Shown here in pieces: positions 35,213-43,268 of a stretch of 64,000 nucleotides of DNA. Each line of letters begins with the position of its first letter. Position 1 is the first letter of the stretch. The DNA comes from M3007 sp041741155. Its GTDB lineage: Bacteria; Bacteroidota; Bacteroidia; Chitinophagales; Saprospiraceae. Below the pieces are notes generated by a model. The model ran no database searches. It was not told the origin of the DNA and saw only the letters and a program-made list of their open reading frames with translations. The DNA lies in the NCBI GenBank assembly GCA_041741155.1, contig JBGSKO010000178.1, positions 1 to 64,000 on the forward strand. Reading direction: 5' to 3'. A program made the translations under genes and the position numbers.

Positions 35213-35779
35213 TTGAATTTACCTGTTGACCTTTCCCGATACGATAATACCGCCTTCGACCGTGGCGCGCCGCGTTGGAAAGAGGCGTTGTGGCTGCTGG
35301 TCAGTGCGTTGTTTTTTCAGTCTGACCTGGCTGTTTGGAACGACGCTAAAATCGTGCTACTGCGTTGTTTTGGCGCGCAAGTAGGGCGAGGCGTGCTGCT
35401 CAAACCCCGCGTGACGATCAAGTTCCCCTGGAAACTGTCCATCGGTGATCATGTTTGGATAGGGGAGGGCGTCTGGATTGACAACCTGGCGCCGGTAGCG
35501 CTTGGTAGCCACGTATGCCTCTCGCAGGGCGCTATGCTGCTCACCGGCAACCATGATTACTCGCGGCCGACATTCGACCTGATTGTAAGCCCGATTCGGG
35601 TGGAAAACGGTGCCTGGGTAGGCGCCAGGGCACTCGTATGCCCCGGTGTGGTTCTGCATGAATGTGCGGTGCTGACGGTAGCTTCCGTGGCTACCCATAA
35701 TTTGGAGGCATTTGGAATTTACCAGGGGAATCCGGCGGTGTTCAAGCGGACGCGGGACGTGCGCAGCGGCGGGACATAG
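35213..35779 (+). CDS. wcaF: WcaF-type O-acetyltransferase (left-handed beta helix)
   Basis: A 188-residue hexapeptide-repeat acyltransferase starting at TTG 35213 (MNLPVDLSRYDNTAFDRG, the usual WcaF N-terminus; no ATG fits). Hexapeptide turns include IGDHVWIGEGVWIDNLAPV and VENGAWVGARALVCPGV, with the catalytic His in GNHDYSRP. It transfers acetyl from acetyl-CoA to a polysaccharide sugar in the cytoplasm. It is the last gene of the locus, 27 bp before a strong terminator. Confidence 0.92.
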   Translation: MNLPVDLSRYDNTAFDRGAPRWKEALWLLVSALFFQSDLAVWNDAKIVLLRCFGAQVGRGVLLKPRVTIKFPWKLSIGDHVWIGEGVWIDNLAPVALGSHVCLSQGAMLLTGNHDYSRPTFDLIVSPIRVENGAWVGARALVCPGVVLHECAVLTVASVATHNLEAFGIYQGNPAVFKRTRDVRSGGT

Positions 35780-35806
35780 GTTCCCGGAATATGTACAGGG
35801 TATATT

Positions 35807-35848
35807 AAAAAACGCCGAAGGGAGCCAGTCCCTTCGACGTTTTTTTTG
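35807..35848 (+). terminator. Rho-independent terminator (bidirectional)
   Basis: A 13-bp stem (AACGCCGAAGGGA against TCCCTTCGACGTT, one C-A mismatch) with a short loop is preceded by six A and followed by eight T. It ends the polysaccharide operon on the plus strand, and its A tract gives a T tract for the minus-strand tRNA transcript. Confidence 0.85.
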
Positions 35849-35922
35849 TAGCGCGGGGGAGACTTGAACTCCCGACCTCATGATTATGAATCATGTGCTC
35901 TAACCAGCTGAGCTACCGCGCC
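35849..35922 (-). tRNA. tRNA-Met (CAT)
   Basis: On the minus strand a full 74-nt cloverleaf can be drawn: acceptor GGCGCGG, D arm GCTCAGCTGGTTAGAGC, anticodon stem CATGA/TCATG with loop TTCATAA (anticodon CAT), T arm GGGAGTTCAAGTCTCCC and discriminator A. CCA is not encoded. The first acceptor pair is G-U. The arm sequences fit elongator Met rather than initiator; a lysidine-type Ile tRNA cannot be excluded by anticodon alone. Confidence 0.92.
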
Positions 35923-35936
35923 ATTTTTTGCGGGGG

Positions 35937-35944
35937 CAAAGATA
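35937..35944 (-). promoter_or_regulatory. -7 element (TATCTTTG, minus strand) of the tRNA gene
   Basis: CAAAGATA on the plus strand is TATCTTTG on the minus strand, a full TAnnTTTG match, 14 bp upstream of the tRNA 5' end. Confidence 0.55.
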
Positions 35945-35993
35945 ACAGCATGGTTGTCGAAAAACCAAAGCCGACGCCAAGCATTTCTTAAAA

Positions 35994-37526
35994 TTACTTT
36001 TTTAGTACCCGCACCTGCACGGCATTGCTGCTGCCATGTTTCACCTGTACGGTGTACGGTCCTGCGGGCAATGTGCGCAAATCCACCCGATGTGCGGCAG
36101 TGGAGTAGGTAGTATTGTGTATCTTTTTGCCGTTGACATCGAAGATGGTCAGGTCGGTGTTGCCGAGTTCGGTGGTATTGGTAAAAATCTGGATGAATCC
36201 GTTTGGGGTTGGGTTGGGGAATACACACACCGTAGTGCCGGCAAGTACCAGTGGTAAGGGTTCTTTGCCTGCAAACACACGGCGAATAGCGGCGGCCAGC
36301 GGGGTGCCGGCGATAGTTTTTGACCCCGGCGCAGTTTCCAGATAATCCCCGGTGATATCCCATAGAACGACCCCGCGCAGGTTGCGGCTTTTGGCAAAAT
36401 GAGCTTTTAGTGCGATGGAATTTTCATTGTCGAAGGAGACAAACGAGGGTATGCCTTCTTTGCCGGTGAGGTAAGGCACCAGTGCGGCCTCGTCCCAATT
36501 CAGGTTGTACACACCCTCCGCAAGTCGGTTGGCAATTTCGTAATACTGCGGAGTCATAGCGCTACGGGGGAAGGCAATAGAGTCGGATAGTCCCGTAGTC
36601 GCTCCGTGCAGGCCGGCTGCTCCGGCAGTCAGGTGCGAGCGACCGTAGAAGGCCAGCCCGAGGTTAATTTTGGCAGCAGGCACACCGAAATCCACGAGGT
36701 TTTGCACGGCCTCAACGCAACTATAACCGAGCTGGGTGGCATTAATGGAAGGGAATAGTGGGGCATTGTGGTTGGATACAGGATCCCACTGGCCATAGAA
36801 AGAATAACTCATCAGGTTGATTCCATCCACGAATGGATGAACCTGCGGCCAGTCAATGCTCGCCATGTTTTTGGGCGATGCTCCGCAGGCGACGGTGAGC
36901 AAAAGTTCGCGGCGCATTTTGGGTTTCAGGGCAAGCAGGGTTTCCCGAACTTGTCGAATGAGCAGTGTGAAATTTTGGCGGTCAGCAGCACTTCCGCCGC
37001 GCACTTCCGTACCCGGGTATTCCCAGTCAATATCAATTCCATCAAGGTTGTAGAGTTCGACGATGCGGGCGCAGTCGGCGGCAAAACGGGCGCGTTTGAC
37101 GGGATCTGCGGCTACTGCCGGGAAGTGCTGGGAATGTGCCCAGCCACCGATGGAAACCGTGAAACGCACCTTGTGTTTGTGTGCGTAATCGCTGAAACGC
37201 ATTCCTTTTTTGTGGTAAGCGGGGTTTCCAAGGTCTTTTGATTGCGTGTACCCTGCCGGTGTATTGGGGCCATTGACGGGGCCGAGCAACAGATTTTTAT
37301 CGGCCCAGGGATCCAGCAAGCTGAGTGCGCCGTCAGCCTCTACGTTTAGAAAAGCATAAATAAGGATATCATATTTGGTGTAATCAAGAGTAGCCGGTCG
37401 CACCAGTTTGCTGCGTTCATACCAGCGCCAACTGGGGTAGTACCCGGAAACAAGTCGTTCGGCCGTTTGCGTACTACCGGCACATGAAGTTAATAGAAAA
37501 AAAAGAGGGATGATTAATTTGCGCAT
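35994..37526 (-). CDS. GH18 chitinase with T9SS sorting domain
   Basis: A 510-residue secreted glycoside hydrolase family 18 enzyme. The catalytic motif LDGIDIDWEYPG places the acid Glu near residue 169. Other barrel segments are VSGYYPSWRWYE, FTVSIGGWAHS, INLMSYSFYGQWD and LRGVVLWDITGD. The C-terminal 80 residues are a type A T9SS domain (VFPNPTPNGFIQIF to VQVRVLKK). The N-terminus reads FFLLTSCAGSTQ, which also fits a lipobox; a T9SS substrate would normally use signal peptidase I. It likely hydrolyses chitin or related beta-1,4-GlcNAc polymers outside the cell. Confidence 0.92.
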   Translation of the reverse strand: MRKLIIPLFFLLTSCAGSTQTAERLVSGYYPSWRWYERSKLVRPATLDYTKYDILIYAFLNVEADGALSLLDPWADKNLLLGPVNGPNTPAGYTQSKDLGNPAYHKKGMRFSDYAHKHKVRFTVSIGGWAHSQHFPAVAADPVKRARFAADCARIVELYNLDGIDIDWEYPGTEVRGGSAADRQNFTLLIRQVRETLLALKPKMRRELLLTVACGASPKNMASIDWPQVHPFVDGINLMSYSFYGQWDPVSNHNAPLFPSINATQLGYSCVEAVQNLVDFGVPAAKINLGLAFYGRSHLTAGAAGLHGATTGLSDSIAFPRSAMTPQYYEIANRLAEGVYNLNWDEAALVPYLTGKEGIPSFVSFDNENSIALKAHFAKSRNLRGVVLWDITGDYLETAPGSKTIAGTPLAAAIRRVFAGKEPLPLVLAGTTVCVFPNPTPNGFIQIFTNTTELGNTDLTIFDVNGKKIHNTTYSTAAHRVDLRTLPAGPYTVQVKHGSSNAVQVRVLKK

Positions 37527-37713
37527 AAATCAGATGCTAAGTAGCGAGGGATAGGGATTATTGGACTGGAAAAAATTGATTCGCGCCTTGTAATGAGCTG
37601 CAAGTATGAGCATTTTTTGACAATCAAGACGATGCACCTGACGCTTTTTGTCGTTCCCGGGATACCTGAGCCGATCTACTAAATCCTTCTTCATGCTTTT
37701 CAACAAAAAGTTT

Positions 37714-37721
37714 TACTTTCG
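37714..37721 (+). promoter_or_regulatory. -7 element (TACTTTCG)
   Basis: Identical to the element at 1106-1113 and placed 20 bp before the ATG of the nuclease gene; 7 of 8 match to TAnnTTTG. Confidence 0.5.
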
Positions 37722-37741
37722 CCCCAACAAAAATTTTTGAA

Positions 37742-38641
37742 ATGGCTCGACGTAAATCCTCCTCCGATTCTGATGGCTTTATTTTTAAAACAGGACTTTT
37801 CGCTGTTCTGGCCGGCATCGCTTTTTGGGTGTTTAACCAGTTTGGTGGCAACAAGACGGAGCCAAACCCGGACACAACTGATCCGGTCGTGCAAATTGAC
37901 AACAGACCAGCTCCAACGGTTCCCGATGAAATTCTACCAACCTCTACTACCGGTGAAATCGTACACCACACCTACTTTTCATTGTCTTACTCGGAAGACC
38001 ACGAACAAGCCGAGTGGGTTGCCTACGAACTTAACCGCGACCGGCTGAATCAAAACTGGGTAGAGCGCGCCACGACGTTTCGCCCCGACCCAGACGTGCG
38101 GACTGAAAGTGCTACGCCCCGGGATTACAGCGGCAGTGGATACGATCGAGGCCATCTGGCGCCGGCTGCCGACATGGCTTTCGATACACTGGCGATGCTG
38201 GAGACTTTTTTTATGAGTAATATCAGTCCACAGGAACGCGCTTTTAACGGTGGGGTATGGCGCGAACTGGAAGAGTGTACGCGCGATTGGGCGCGACAAT
38301 TCAAACAGCTGTACATTGCGACAGGCCCCGTACTTGCACGTCCCGGGAAAAGTAAAATTGGATTTAGCAACGTGACCGTACCGGCAGCCTACTATAAAGT
38401 GCTACTCGCGCCGGAACAGCACCGCGCTATTGCCTTTGTGCTACCAAATACCGTCAGTGATCGCCCCCTGATGGAGTATGCGTGCACCATAGACCAGGTA
38501 GAAACCGTTACGGGCATTGATTTTTTTCCCAAACTGCTGAAAGGACTGGACGAAGAGCTGGAGGGATCGCTCGACAAGGAGGCGTGGCCCATCAATAACA
38601 AACGTTATGAAAAACGCCTTCAGGAGTGGAATAATCGGTAG
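37742..38641 (+). CDS. DNA/RNA non-specific endonuclease (NUC family)
   Basis: A 299-residue protein with an N-terminal membrane anchor (GLFAVLAGIAFWVFNQF) and a beta-beta-alpha-metal nuclease domain. The active site is DRGHLAPAADM (His general base, near residue 137), followed by FFMSNISPQERAFNGGVWRELE with the Asn/Glu metal and phosphate contacts. C-terminal parts (IATGPVL, VPAAYYKVLL) match the family. It probably degrades nucleic acid in the periplasm or at the cell surface for nutrition. Confidence 0.92.
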   Translation: MARRKSSSDSDGFIFKTGLFAVLAGIAFWVFNQFGGNKTEPNPDTTDPVVQIDNRPAPTVPDEILPTSTTGEIVHHTYFSLSYSEDHEQAEWVAYELNRDRLNQNWVERATTFRPDPDVRTESATPRDYSGSGYDRGHLAPAADMAFDTLAMLETFFMSNISPQERAFNGGVWRELEECTRDWARQFKQLYIATGPVLARPGKSKIGFSNVTVPAAYYKVLLAPEQHRAIAFVLPNTVSDRPLMEYACTIDQVETVTGIDFFPKLLKGLDEELEGSLDKEAWPINNKRYEKRLQEWNNR

Positions 38642-38676
38642 CAGGGGACCTCGTCTTTTAATATTCATCACTTTTC

Positions 38677-39294
38677 ATGCATCCATCACACATGGTTTTT
38701 TTTCGAATTTTACCGGTATTAGGAGTGTTTATGTTCGTTTTGGCCGGCTGTGAAGACTACGTGCCGGTGCCCAAGCCGCGTGCTTACCCAAGGGTGGTTT
38801 ACCCGGAAAAGGCATACCGCACCTTCGATGAGTCGAACTGTCAATTCACATTTGAAATGCCCCAATACGCTCAGATTGAGCAGGATTCTACTTTTTTTGA
38901 CGGGCGTCCGGAGAGCGACTGTTGGTTCAATATCAATGTCCCGGTGCTGAATGCGCAAATTCATTGCAGCTACTATCCGGTGACAAACCGTGCGCGATTG
39001 GATGAACTGGTACAAGACGCTTTTACAATGGCGCAAAAACACAATATCAAGGCAAACTACATCGAGGAAATACCCGTTCACCGAACGGCGGACCGGGTAC
39101 ACGGGATCATATTTGCCATTGAGGGGGCTACAGCTTCGTCGTATCAGTTTTTTGTGACGGATTCCACTACCAATTTCCTGCGTGGCGCCTTGTACTTCAA
39201 CACGCCATCGCGCCCGGACTCCATCGCGCCGGTACTGGATTTTATGCGCCAAGACATCAACAAAATGGTCGAAACCCTGCGCTGGGGGAATTAG
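38677..39294 (+). CDS. gldD: Gliding motility lipoprotein GldD
   Basis: A 205-residue lipoprotein with lipobox VLAGC at about residue 24. Family blocks are VPVPKPRAYPRVVYPEKAY, WFNINVPVLNAQIHCSYYPV and the strongly conserved QFFVTDSTTNFLRGALYFNTP followed by PVLDFMRQDI. GldD is required for gliding and T9SS function in Flavobacterium. ATG 38677 is used; ATG 38692 would give a shorter leader that also fits. It is often near gldB/gldC or T9SS genes, which are absent here. The stop codon lies inside the TTAGTGATGAGCGATGAG word of an inverted repeat. Confidence 0.92.
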   Translation: MHPSHMVFFRILPVLGVFMFVLAGCEDYVPVPKPRAYPRVVYPEKAYRTFDESNCQFTFEMPQYAQIEQDSTFFDGRPESDCWFNINVPVLNAQIHCSYYPVTNRARLDELVQDAFTMAQKHNIKANYIEEIPVHRTADRVHGIIFAIEGATASSYQFFVTDSTTNFLRGALYFNTPSRPDSIAPVLDFMRQDINKMVETLRWGN

Positions 39295-39480
39295 TGATGA
39301 GCGATGAGCGATGAGTAATTAGATCTCCTCAAAAGGCTCTCTTGGCGCAGCGCGTTGGTGTTTTGCCCCTGCACAAAAGTGGCTGATCATCATGCGGTTG
39401 ATTATCAATCGGAATAAAATTCGGTTACAAAAAAAGCACTCTACGAAACTCATCACTCATCACTCATCGCTCATCACTAA
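39291..39480. repeat. 26-bp inverted repeat joining the ends of two convergent genes
   Basis: The left arm 39291-39316 (TTAGTGATGAGCGATGAG plus GCGATGAGT-type continuation) contains the gldD stop codon. The right arm 39455-39480 is its reverse complement with one mismatch and encodes the last residues (VSDER) and stop of the copper ATPase gene. The loop is 138 bp. Each arm, read in the direction of its gene, starts with the same TTAGTGATGAG word. Confidence 0.9.
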
Positions 39481-41920
39481 CAAGACCCATTTTCCAGGCT
39501 TTCCAGTAGCTCATGCCGAACCCGAATAGGACGATAGTCACGGAACTTAGCGGCATGAGAATGGCAGCCACAACGGGCGAAAGGGTGCCGGTGATGGCAA
39601 AACTGAGGCCTACAACATTGTAACAAGCGGCCAGCAGGTAGGCGCGGTTGACGGTGGTGATGCCCCAGCGTGCCAGATCGAGAAACTGAGGCAGCCGCTC
39701 GAATTCGTCGGCGTGCAGTATGGCGTCGCAGGCTGGCGTAAAATTATTCGTGTTTTCAGCCACTACAATACCCACATCGCTTTGCTGGAGTGCCCCTGCA
39801 TCATTCAAGCCATCGCCGAGCATGAGGATTTTGTTTCCGGATTGTTGCAATTCCCGGACAAAAGCGAGTTTGTCGTGCGGACTTTGGTTGAACCGCATGG
39901 ATGCCTGTTCGGTGAAAAGCGGCTTCAGCGTTTCGGCCTCGCGGTCGTTATCGCCCGAAAGCAACCAGGTGCCGGCCTTCTGGTTTTTGAAATAGTGCAA
40001 TACGCCGGATAATCCATCGCGGTAGCGGCTTTTCAATTCGAAATAACCAAGTACGGCGCCGTCTATTTCCACGAATACGCCTGATTCGCTGCGTTTTTCA
40101 GCAAAAATGAACGACGCAGAGCCAATCCGGATGGTCTTGCCTACCACAGTGCCACAAATGCCTTGTCCTGGTGTTTCTATAAAATCCTCAACAGGAATGC
40201 TGTCGGCCGTATCCAGCGCCGAGGCTATTTGGCGGCTCAACGGGTGTGTACTCTGGCCGGCTAAGGAGCGAACCAGTGTTTGTTCGGTGCGGCTAAGGCC
40301 GGCATGTTCTTCCCGGGTGGATACAAAGCGCGCCGCATTTTGTCCGATATTGGTAATAGTACCGGTTTTGTCGAACACCACCGCGCTGACAGCGGAAAAG
40401 GCTTCCAGTACGTTGGTATTTTTGACATAGAACCGGTTGCGTCCGAGGATACGCAGCACATTACCCATGGAGAACGGTATAGACAGCGCAACCGCGCACG
40501 GGCAGGCAATGATGAGCACGGCGGTAAAGGCGTTTACAGCGGTGGCCATGTTTTGAGGCGCCCAATAGAGGAAGGCCGCAGAAGCTACACCAAGGATGAG
40601 CGCGGTAAAATACCGGCCCGCGCGGTCGGCCAGCATGCTGACGTGACCTTTAGCGTTGGTTTTGAATGCCTCGTCGTTCCACAGTTGGGTCAGGTAGCTG
40701 GTGTTCACCCGTCGGGTGAGGCTGATTTCGATGGTTTCGCCTACTTGTTTGCCTCCGGCAAAAATCTGCTCGCCACTGCGAACAACCACTGCGTCGGCTT
40801 CGCCGGTGACAAAACTATAATCCACGCGGGCGTTGCCTTTGAGCAGTACGCCATCGGCCGGAATGAGTTCGCTGTTTCGTACGCGGATGATATCGCCCGG
40901 GTTAAGGTTGTTGATCGGCGTGGCCGATTCCGAACCGTCGCTGTTTTTGCGCGAGGCGGCTACAGGGAAATAGGATTTATAGTCGCGTTCGAACGAGAGC
41001 TGGTTGTAGGTTTTTTGCTGGAACCAGCGGCCGGTGAGCAGGAAAAAGATCAGTCCGGCAAAGGAGTCCATGTAGCCGGCCCCGGATCCGCTGAGGATTT
41101 CCCAGGCGGAACGGCCAAACAGCATCAGCATACCCAGTGCCAAGGGCACATCAATATTCAGGTTGCCATTGCGCAAACCGGTGACGGCGGATATGAAATA
41201 ATCCCGGGAGCTGTACAGCAGTACCGGCAGGGCGAGTACCAGATTCAGGTAGCCGAAAACACCAAAAAACCACGCTTCGCGCTCTTGCTCCAGTCCAAGA
41301 TACTCCGGGAAACTGAGCAACATGATATTGCCGAAGGCAAAACCTGCGACACCGATTTTATAGTATAGCGACCGGTCCACGGCTTTATGTTGGCCCTGTC
41401 CGCTCACGTCGCCGAGGTTAATTTCCGGGGCATAACCGATACCGGCCAACATGGCTGCCAGTTGCCGCAGCGATGTCTTTTCTTCTTCGAAGTGAATCGT
41501 TACTTCCTTTTTCAGGAAATTTACTTTGGAATGTACCACGCCGGCATCCAGCTTGTACAGGTGTTCGAGCAGCCAAATACAGGACGCACAGTGCATGGAG
41601 GGTAAGAGAAACGTCACACGCGCTGTGCGCCCGTCGGAAAACTGAATCAATTGACGGCGCACCTCGGGATCGTCCAACCAGGCATAAGCACGGGCATCCC
41701 GGCGGTTTTTTTGCGAAAGCCCCGGCTTGTCATCCAGGGTGTAGAACTGGCATAAATCATTGGTGTTCAGGATTTCGTACACCATCTGGCAACCTTCGCA
41801 GCAGAAGTGTTTGTCACCGATGTGCAGTCGGTCGTCCGGGCACGCATCCTGACAGTGGTAACATTGGAGTATAGCTCCGGGTGTCGGCTTGGCAGGAGAC
41901 AGAGAAGTTGTTTTTGACAT
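39464..41920 (-). CDS. Heavy-metal (copper) P1B-type ATPase, CcoI/FixI type
   Basis: An 818-residue ion pump. The N-terminus has a Cys-rich metal site (CYHCQDACPDDR, CCEGC) and an HMA domain (PSMHCASCIWLLEHL, about residues 107-121). Membrane copper motif CPC is at about residue 475 (IIACPCAVALSIPFSMG), the phosphorylation site DKTGTITNIG near 515, then GDGLNDAGALQQSDVG. The extra Cys-rich N-domain is typical of CcoI/FixI pumps that load copper for cbb3 oxidase, but ccoNOP/ccoGHS are not in the window. No promoter found. The C-terminus is written by the inverted repeat at 39455. Confidence 0.92.
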   Translation of the reverse strand: MSKTTSLSPAKPTPGAILQCYHCQDACPDDRLHIGDKHFCCEGCQMVYEILNTNDLCQFYTLDDKPGLSQKNRRDARAYAWLDDPEVRRQLIQFSDGRTARVTFLLPSMHCASCIWLLEHLYKLDAGVVHSKVNFLKKEVTIHFEEEKTSLRQLAAMLAGIGYAPEINLGDVSGQGQHKAVDRSLYYKIGVAGFAFGNIMLLSFPEYLGLEQEREAWFFGVFGYLNLVLALPVLLYSSRDYFISAVTGLRNGNLNIDVPLALGMLMLFGRSAWEILSGSGAGYMDSFAGLIFFLLTGRWFQQKTYNQLSFERDYKSYFPVAASRKNSDGSESATPINNLNPGDIIRVRNSELIPADGVLLKGNARVDYSFVTGEADAVVVRSGEQIFAGGKQVGETIEISLTRRVNTSYLTQLWNDEAFKTNAKGHVSMLADRAGRYFTALILGVASAAFLYWAPQNMATAVNAFTAVLIIACPCAVALSIPFSMGNVLRILGRNRFYVKNTNVLEAFSAVSAVVFDKTGTITNIGQNAARFVSTREEHAGLSRTEQTLVRSLAGQSTHPLSRQIASALDTADSIPVEDFIETPGQGICGTVVGKTIRIGSASFIFAEKRSESGVFVEIDGAVLGYFELKSRYRDGLSGVLHYFKNQKAGTWLLSGDNDREAETLKPLFTEQASMRFNQSPHDKLAFVRELQQSGNKILMLGDGLNDAGALQQSDVGIVVAENTNNFTPACDAILHADEFERLPQFLDLARWGITTVNRAYLLAACYNVVGLSFAITGTLSPVVAAILMPLSSVTIVLFGFGMSYWKAWKMGLVSDER

Positions 41921-41961
41921 AGAGCGCGTAGCGTGAGCGAAATTTAGCTGTAATTGATAAG

Positions 41962-42080
41962 GAGTGACGAACTATCATCGGCGCGCTGTGAGAAGCGTTC
42001 TTCTCATCAAAGTTACCGTCAGTAGTTCATCACTCCAATCTCTTCACTAAACCGGGGGCAAAAATCGGGCGAAACGCCCG
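41962..42080. other. Intergenic hairpins between the copper ATPase and thioredoxin genes
   Basis: The 386-bp gap 41921-42306 has no gene. GGAGTGACGAACTA (41962-41975) and TAGTTCATCACTCC (42024-42037) form a 14-bp inverted repeat with one mismatch. Between them lies a small perfect hairpin, GAGAAG-CGTT-CTTCTC (41991-42006). A separate GC hairpin CGGGCG-AAA-CGCCCG is at 42066-42080. Further right are a CACCTTTG promoter-like site (42194-42201) and the repeat arms at 42212-42290. Confidence 0.7.
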
Positions 42081-42211
42081 GGCTGCTGGATGACACGGAT
42101 CAGTCTTGTGGGTGAGTATAGTCAATTTTAAAGGTGCCTGCAAAAAGTGCAACAAACCCGCGTTCCCGTCCTAACAGCTGCCTGGAACGACCCCGCACCT
42201 TTGCACTCGAA

Positions 42212-42290
42212 AAAGGTTTCTGGTTTCTGGTTGGAAGGTTTTTGGTTCACGTAACCCCTTCAAGCAGAAACCTTCTAACCCTCTAACCTT
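42212..42290. repeat. Inverted arms of the AACCAGAAACC word in the trxA leader
   Basis: 42212-42245 reads GGTTTCTGGTTGGAAGG-type words and 42251-42290 the complementary CAGAAACCTTCTAACC-type words, separated by only a few bases. The words belong to the 15-mer family of 16894-16968. A -7-like CACCTTTG (42194-42201, 7 of 8) lies just upstream, so the arms would fold in the 5' leader of the thioredoxin mRNA and end 16 bp before its ATG. Confidence 0.75.
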
Positions 42291-42306
42291 CAAACTTTTC
42301 ACAACA

Positions 42307-42615
42307 ATGACATTCTCAGAATTAATTCGTTCCGAAAAACCCGTATTGGTTGATTTCTCTGCCGAGTGGTGTGGCCCTTGTAAAATGCTCGCCCCCGTTC
42401 TCGAAGATGTAAAAAGCCGGGTAGGTGAAAACGCTACTATTTTTAAGCTGGATGTAGACCGCAATCCGGTCATTGCATCGTCCTACAACGTCATGGCGGT
42501 GCCTACTTTGATTATTTTTCAAAACGGGAAACCAGTTTGGCGGCGTTCCGGTGTACTCTCAGCGGTAGAACTGACGCGTACTCTGGAGACATTTATGCAG
42601 CCAGCCGAGGTGTAG
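42307..42615 (+). CDS. trxA: Thioredoxin
   Basis: A 102-residue thioredoxin with active site WCGPCKMLAP (Cys at about residues 23 and 26), the cis-Pro region VMAVPTLIIFQNGKPV, and normal family length. It reduces protein disulfides in the cytoplasm. Thioredoxin could also accept persulfide sulfur from rhodanese-type enzymes, though no direct link is shown. The leader has a repeat hairpin and the 3' side a palindromic terminator-like element at 42648. Confidence 0.95.
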   Translation: MTFSELIRSEKPVLVDFSAEWCGPCKMLAPVLEDVKSRVGENATIFKLDVDRNPVIASSYNVMAVPTLIIFQNGKPVWRRSGVLSAVELTRTLETFMQPAEV

Positions 42616-42647
42616 CGCTTTCACAATATAATTTTCGTTGTCGCGCT

Positions 42648-42680
42648 AAACCTTCCAGGTTTCAAAACCTGGAAGGTTTT
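42648..42680. terminator. Palindromic element, CCTTCCAGG type (copy 2), likely trxA terminator
   Basis: AAACCTTCCAGGTTT and its exact reverse complement are separated by two bases (42648-42679), followed by one more T and CCC. It sits 33 bp after the trxA stop. It shares the ACCTTCCAGGTTT core with 1917-1947. Stem strength suggests a terminator; the T tract is short. Confidence 0.65.
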
Positions 42681-42736
42681 CCCTTGTGAGAAACGAAACA
42701 AGCTATGCATTGACGGATGGTATGGCTTCCCTGTAG

Positions 42737-42744
42737 TACTTTTG
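42737..42744 (+). promoter_or_regulatory. -7 element (TACTTTTG)
   Basis: A full TAnnTTTG match, 27 bp before the ATG at 42772. It also argues against starting the DUF983 protein at the upstream in-frame ATG at 42742, which would overlap the promoter. Confidence 0.55.
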
Positions 42745-42771
42745 GCTTCCATCTTCCTTGATCTTTCTTTT

Positions 42772-43170
42772 ATGTGTAAAAAAGGTACAAAAACGTATAG
42801 TATTTTTTCTTTGAAATGCCCTCGTTGCCAGGAGGGCGAAATGTTTGAGACGGGCAGCTGGTCTTTTTCAAAACCTTTTGATATGCTGGAAAGGTGCCCG
42901 AAGTGTGATCTCAATTATTACCCTGAGCCGGGGTATTATTACGGCGCCATGTTCATTTCCTACATTTGGACCGGTTGGTTTTGCCTGCTTTTCGTGGCGC
43001 TCTTTCATTGGGTTTTAGGATGGGGGATTAATGTCGCCTATGGCTTACTGATTGCTTTTGTAGTCATTAATTTTATTTACATTTTCCGGATTTCCCGATT
43101 GATGTGGCTAAACTTCAATGTGCGATATGACCCGCGCGCTATTGAAAAGGAACGTGCTCGCCTGAATTAA
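42772..43170 (+). CDS. DUF983 family membrane protein
   Basis: A 132-residue protein from ATG 42772. The N-terminal half has two Cys pairs, LKCPRCQEG and ERCPKCDLNYYPEPGYYYGAM, the DUF983 hallmark and a possible zinc site. Two membrane helices follow (FCLLFVALFHWVLGW and YGLLIAFVVINFIYIF). The family is widespread and of unknown function, often near cytochrome oxidase genes in Proteobacteria. Here it precedes the sulfide:quinone reductase-like gene. Confidence 0.88.
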   Translation: MCKKGTKTYSIFSLKCPRCQEGEMFETGSWSFSKPFDMLERCPKCDLNYYPEPGYYYGAMFISYIWTGWFCLLFVALFHWVLGWGINVAYGLLIAFVVINFIYIFRISRLMWLNFNVRYDPRAIEKERARLN

Positions 43171-43268
43171 GTAGATCATTCGTTGATTAGTGCAAATAAC
43201 GCCCTAAGTCCCGCTGAATTACTAATAGTATGGTATTGCAACTTTGCCCGATCTAAAACGTACCTTTT

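Noticed and set aside
40280..41368. 362-codon plus-strand frame inside the copper ATPase gene
   Set aside because: Shadow frame created by high-GC codon bias; no start context or motif.
42301..42480. Plus- and minus-strand small frames across the trxA leader
   Set aside because: They are built from the repeat words and from trxA in other frames.
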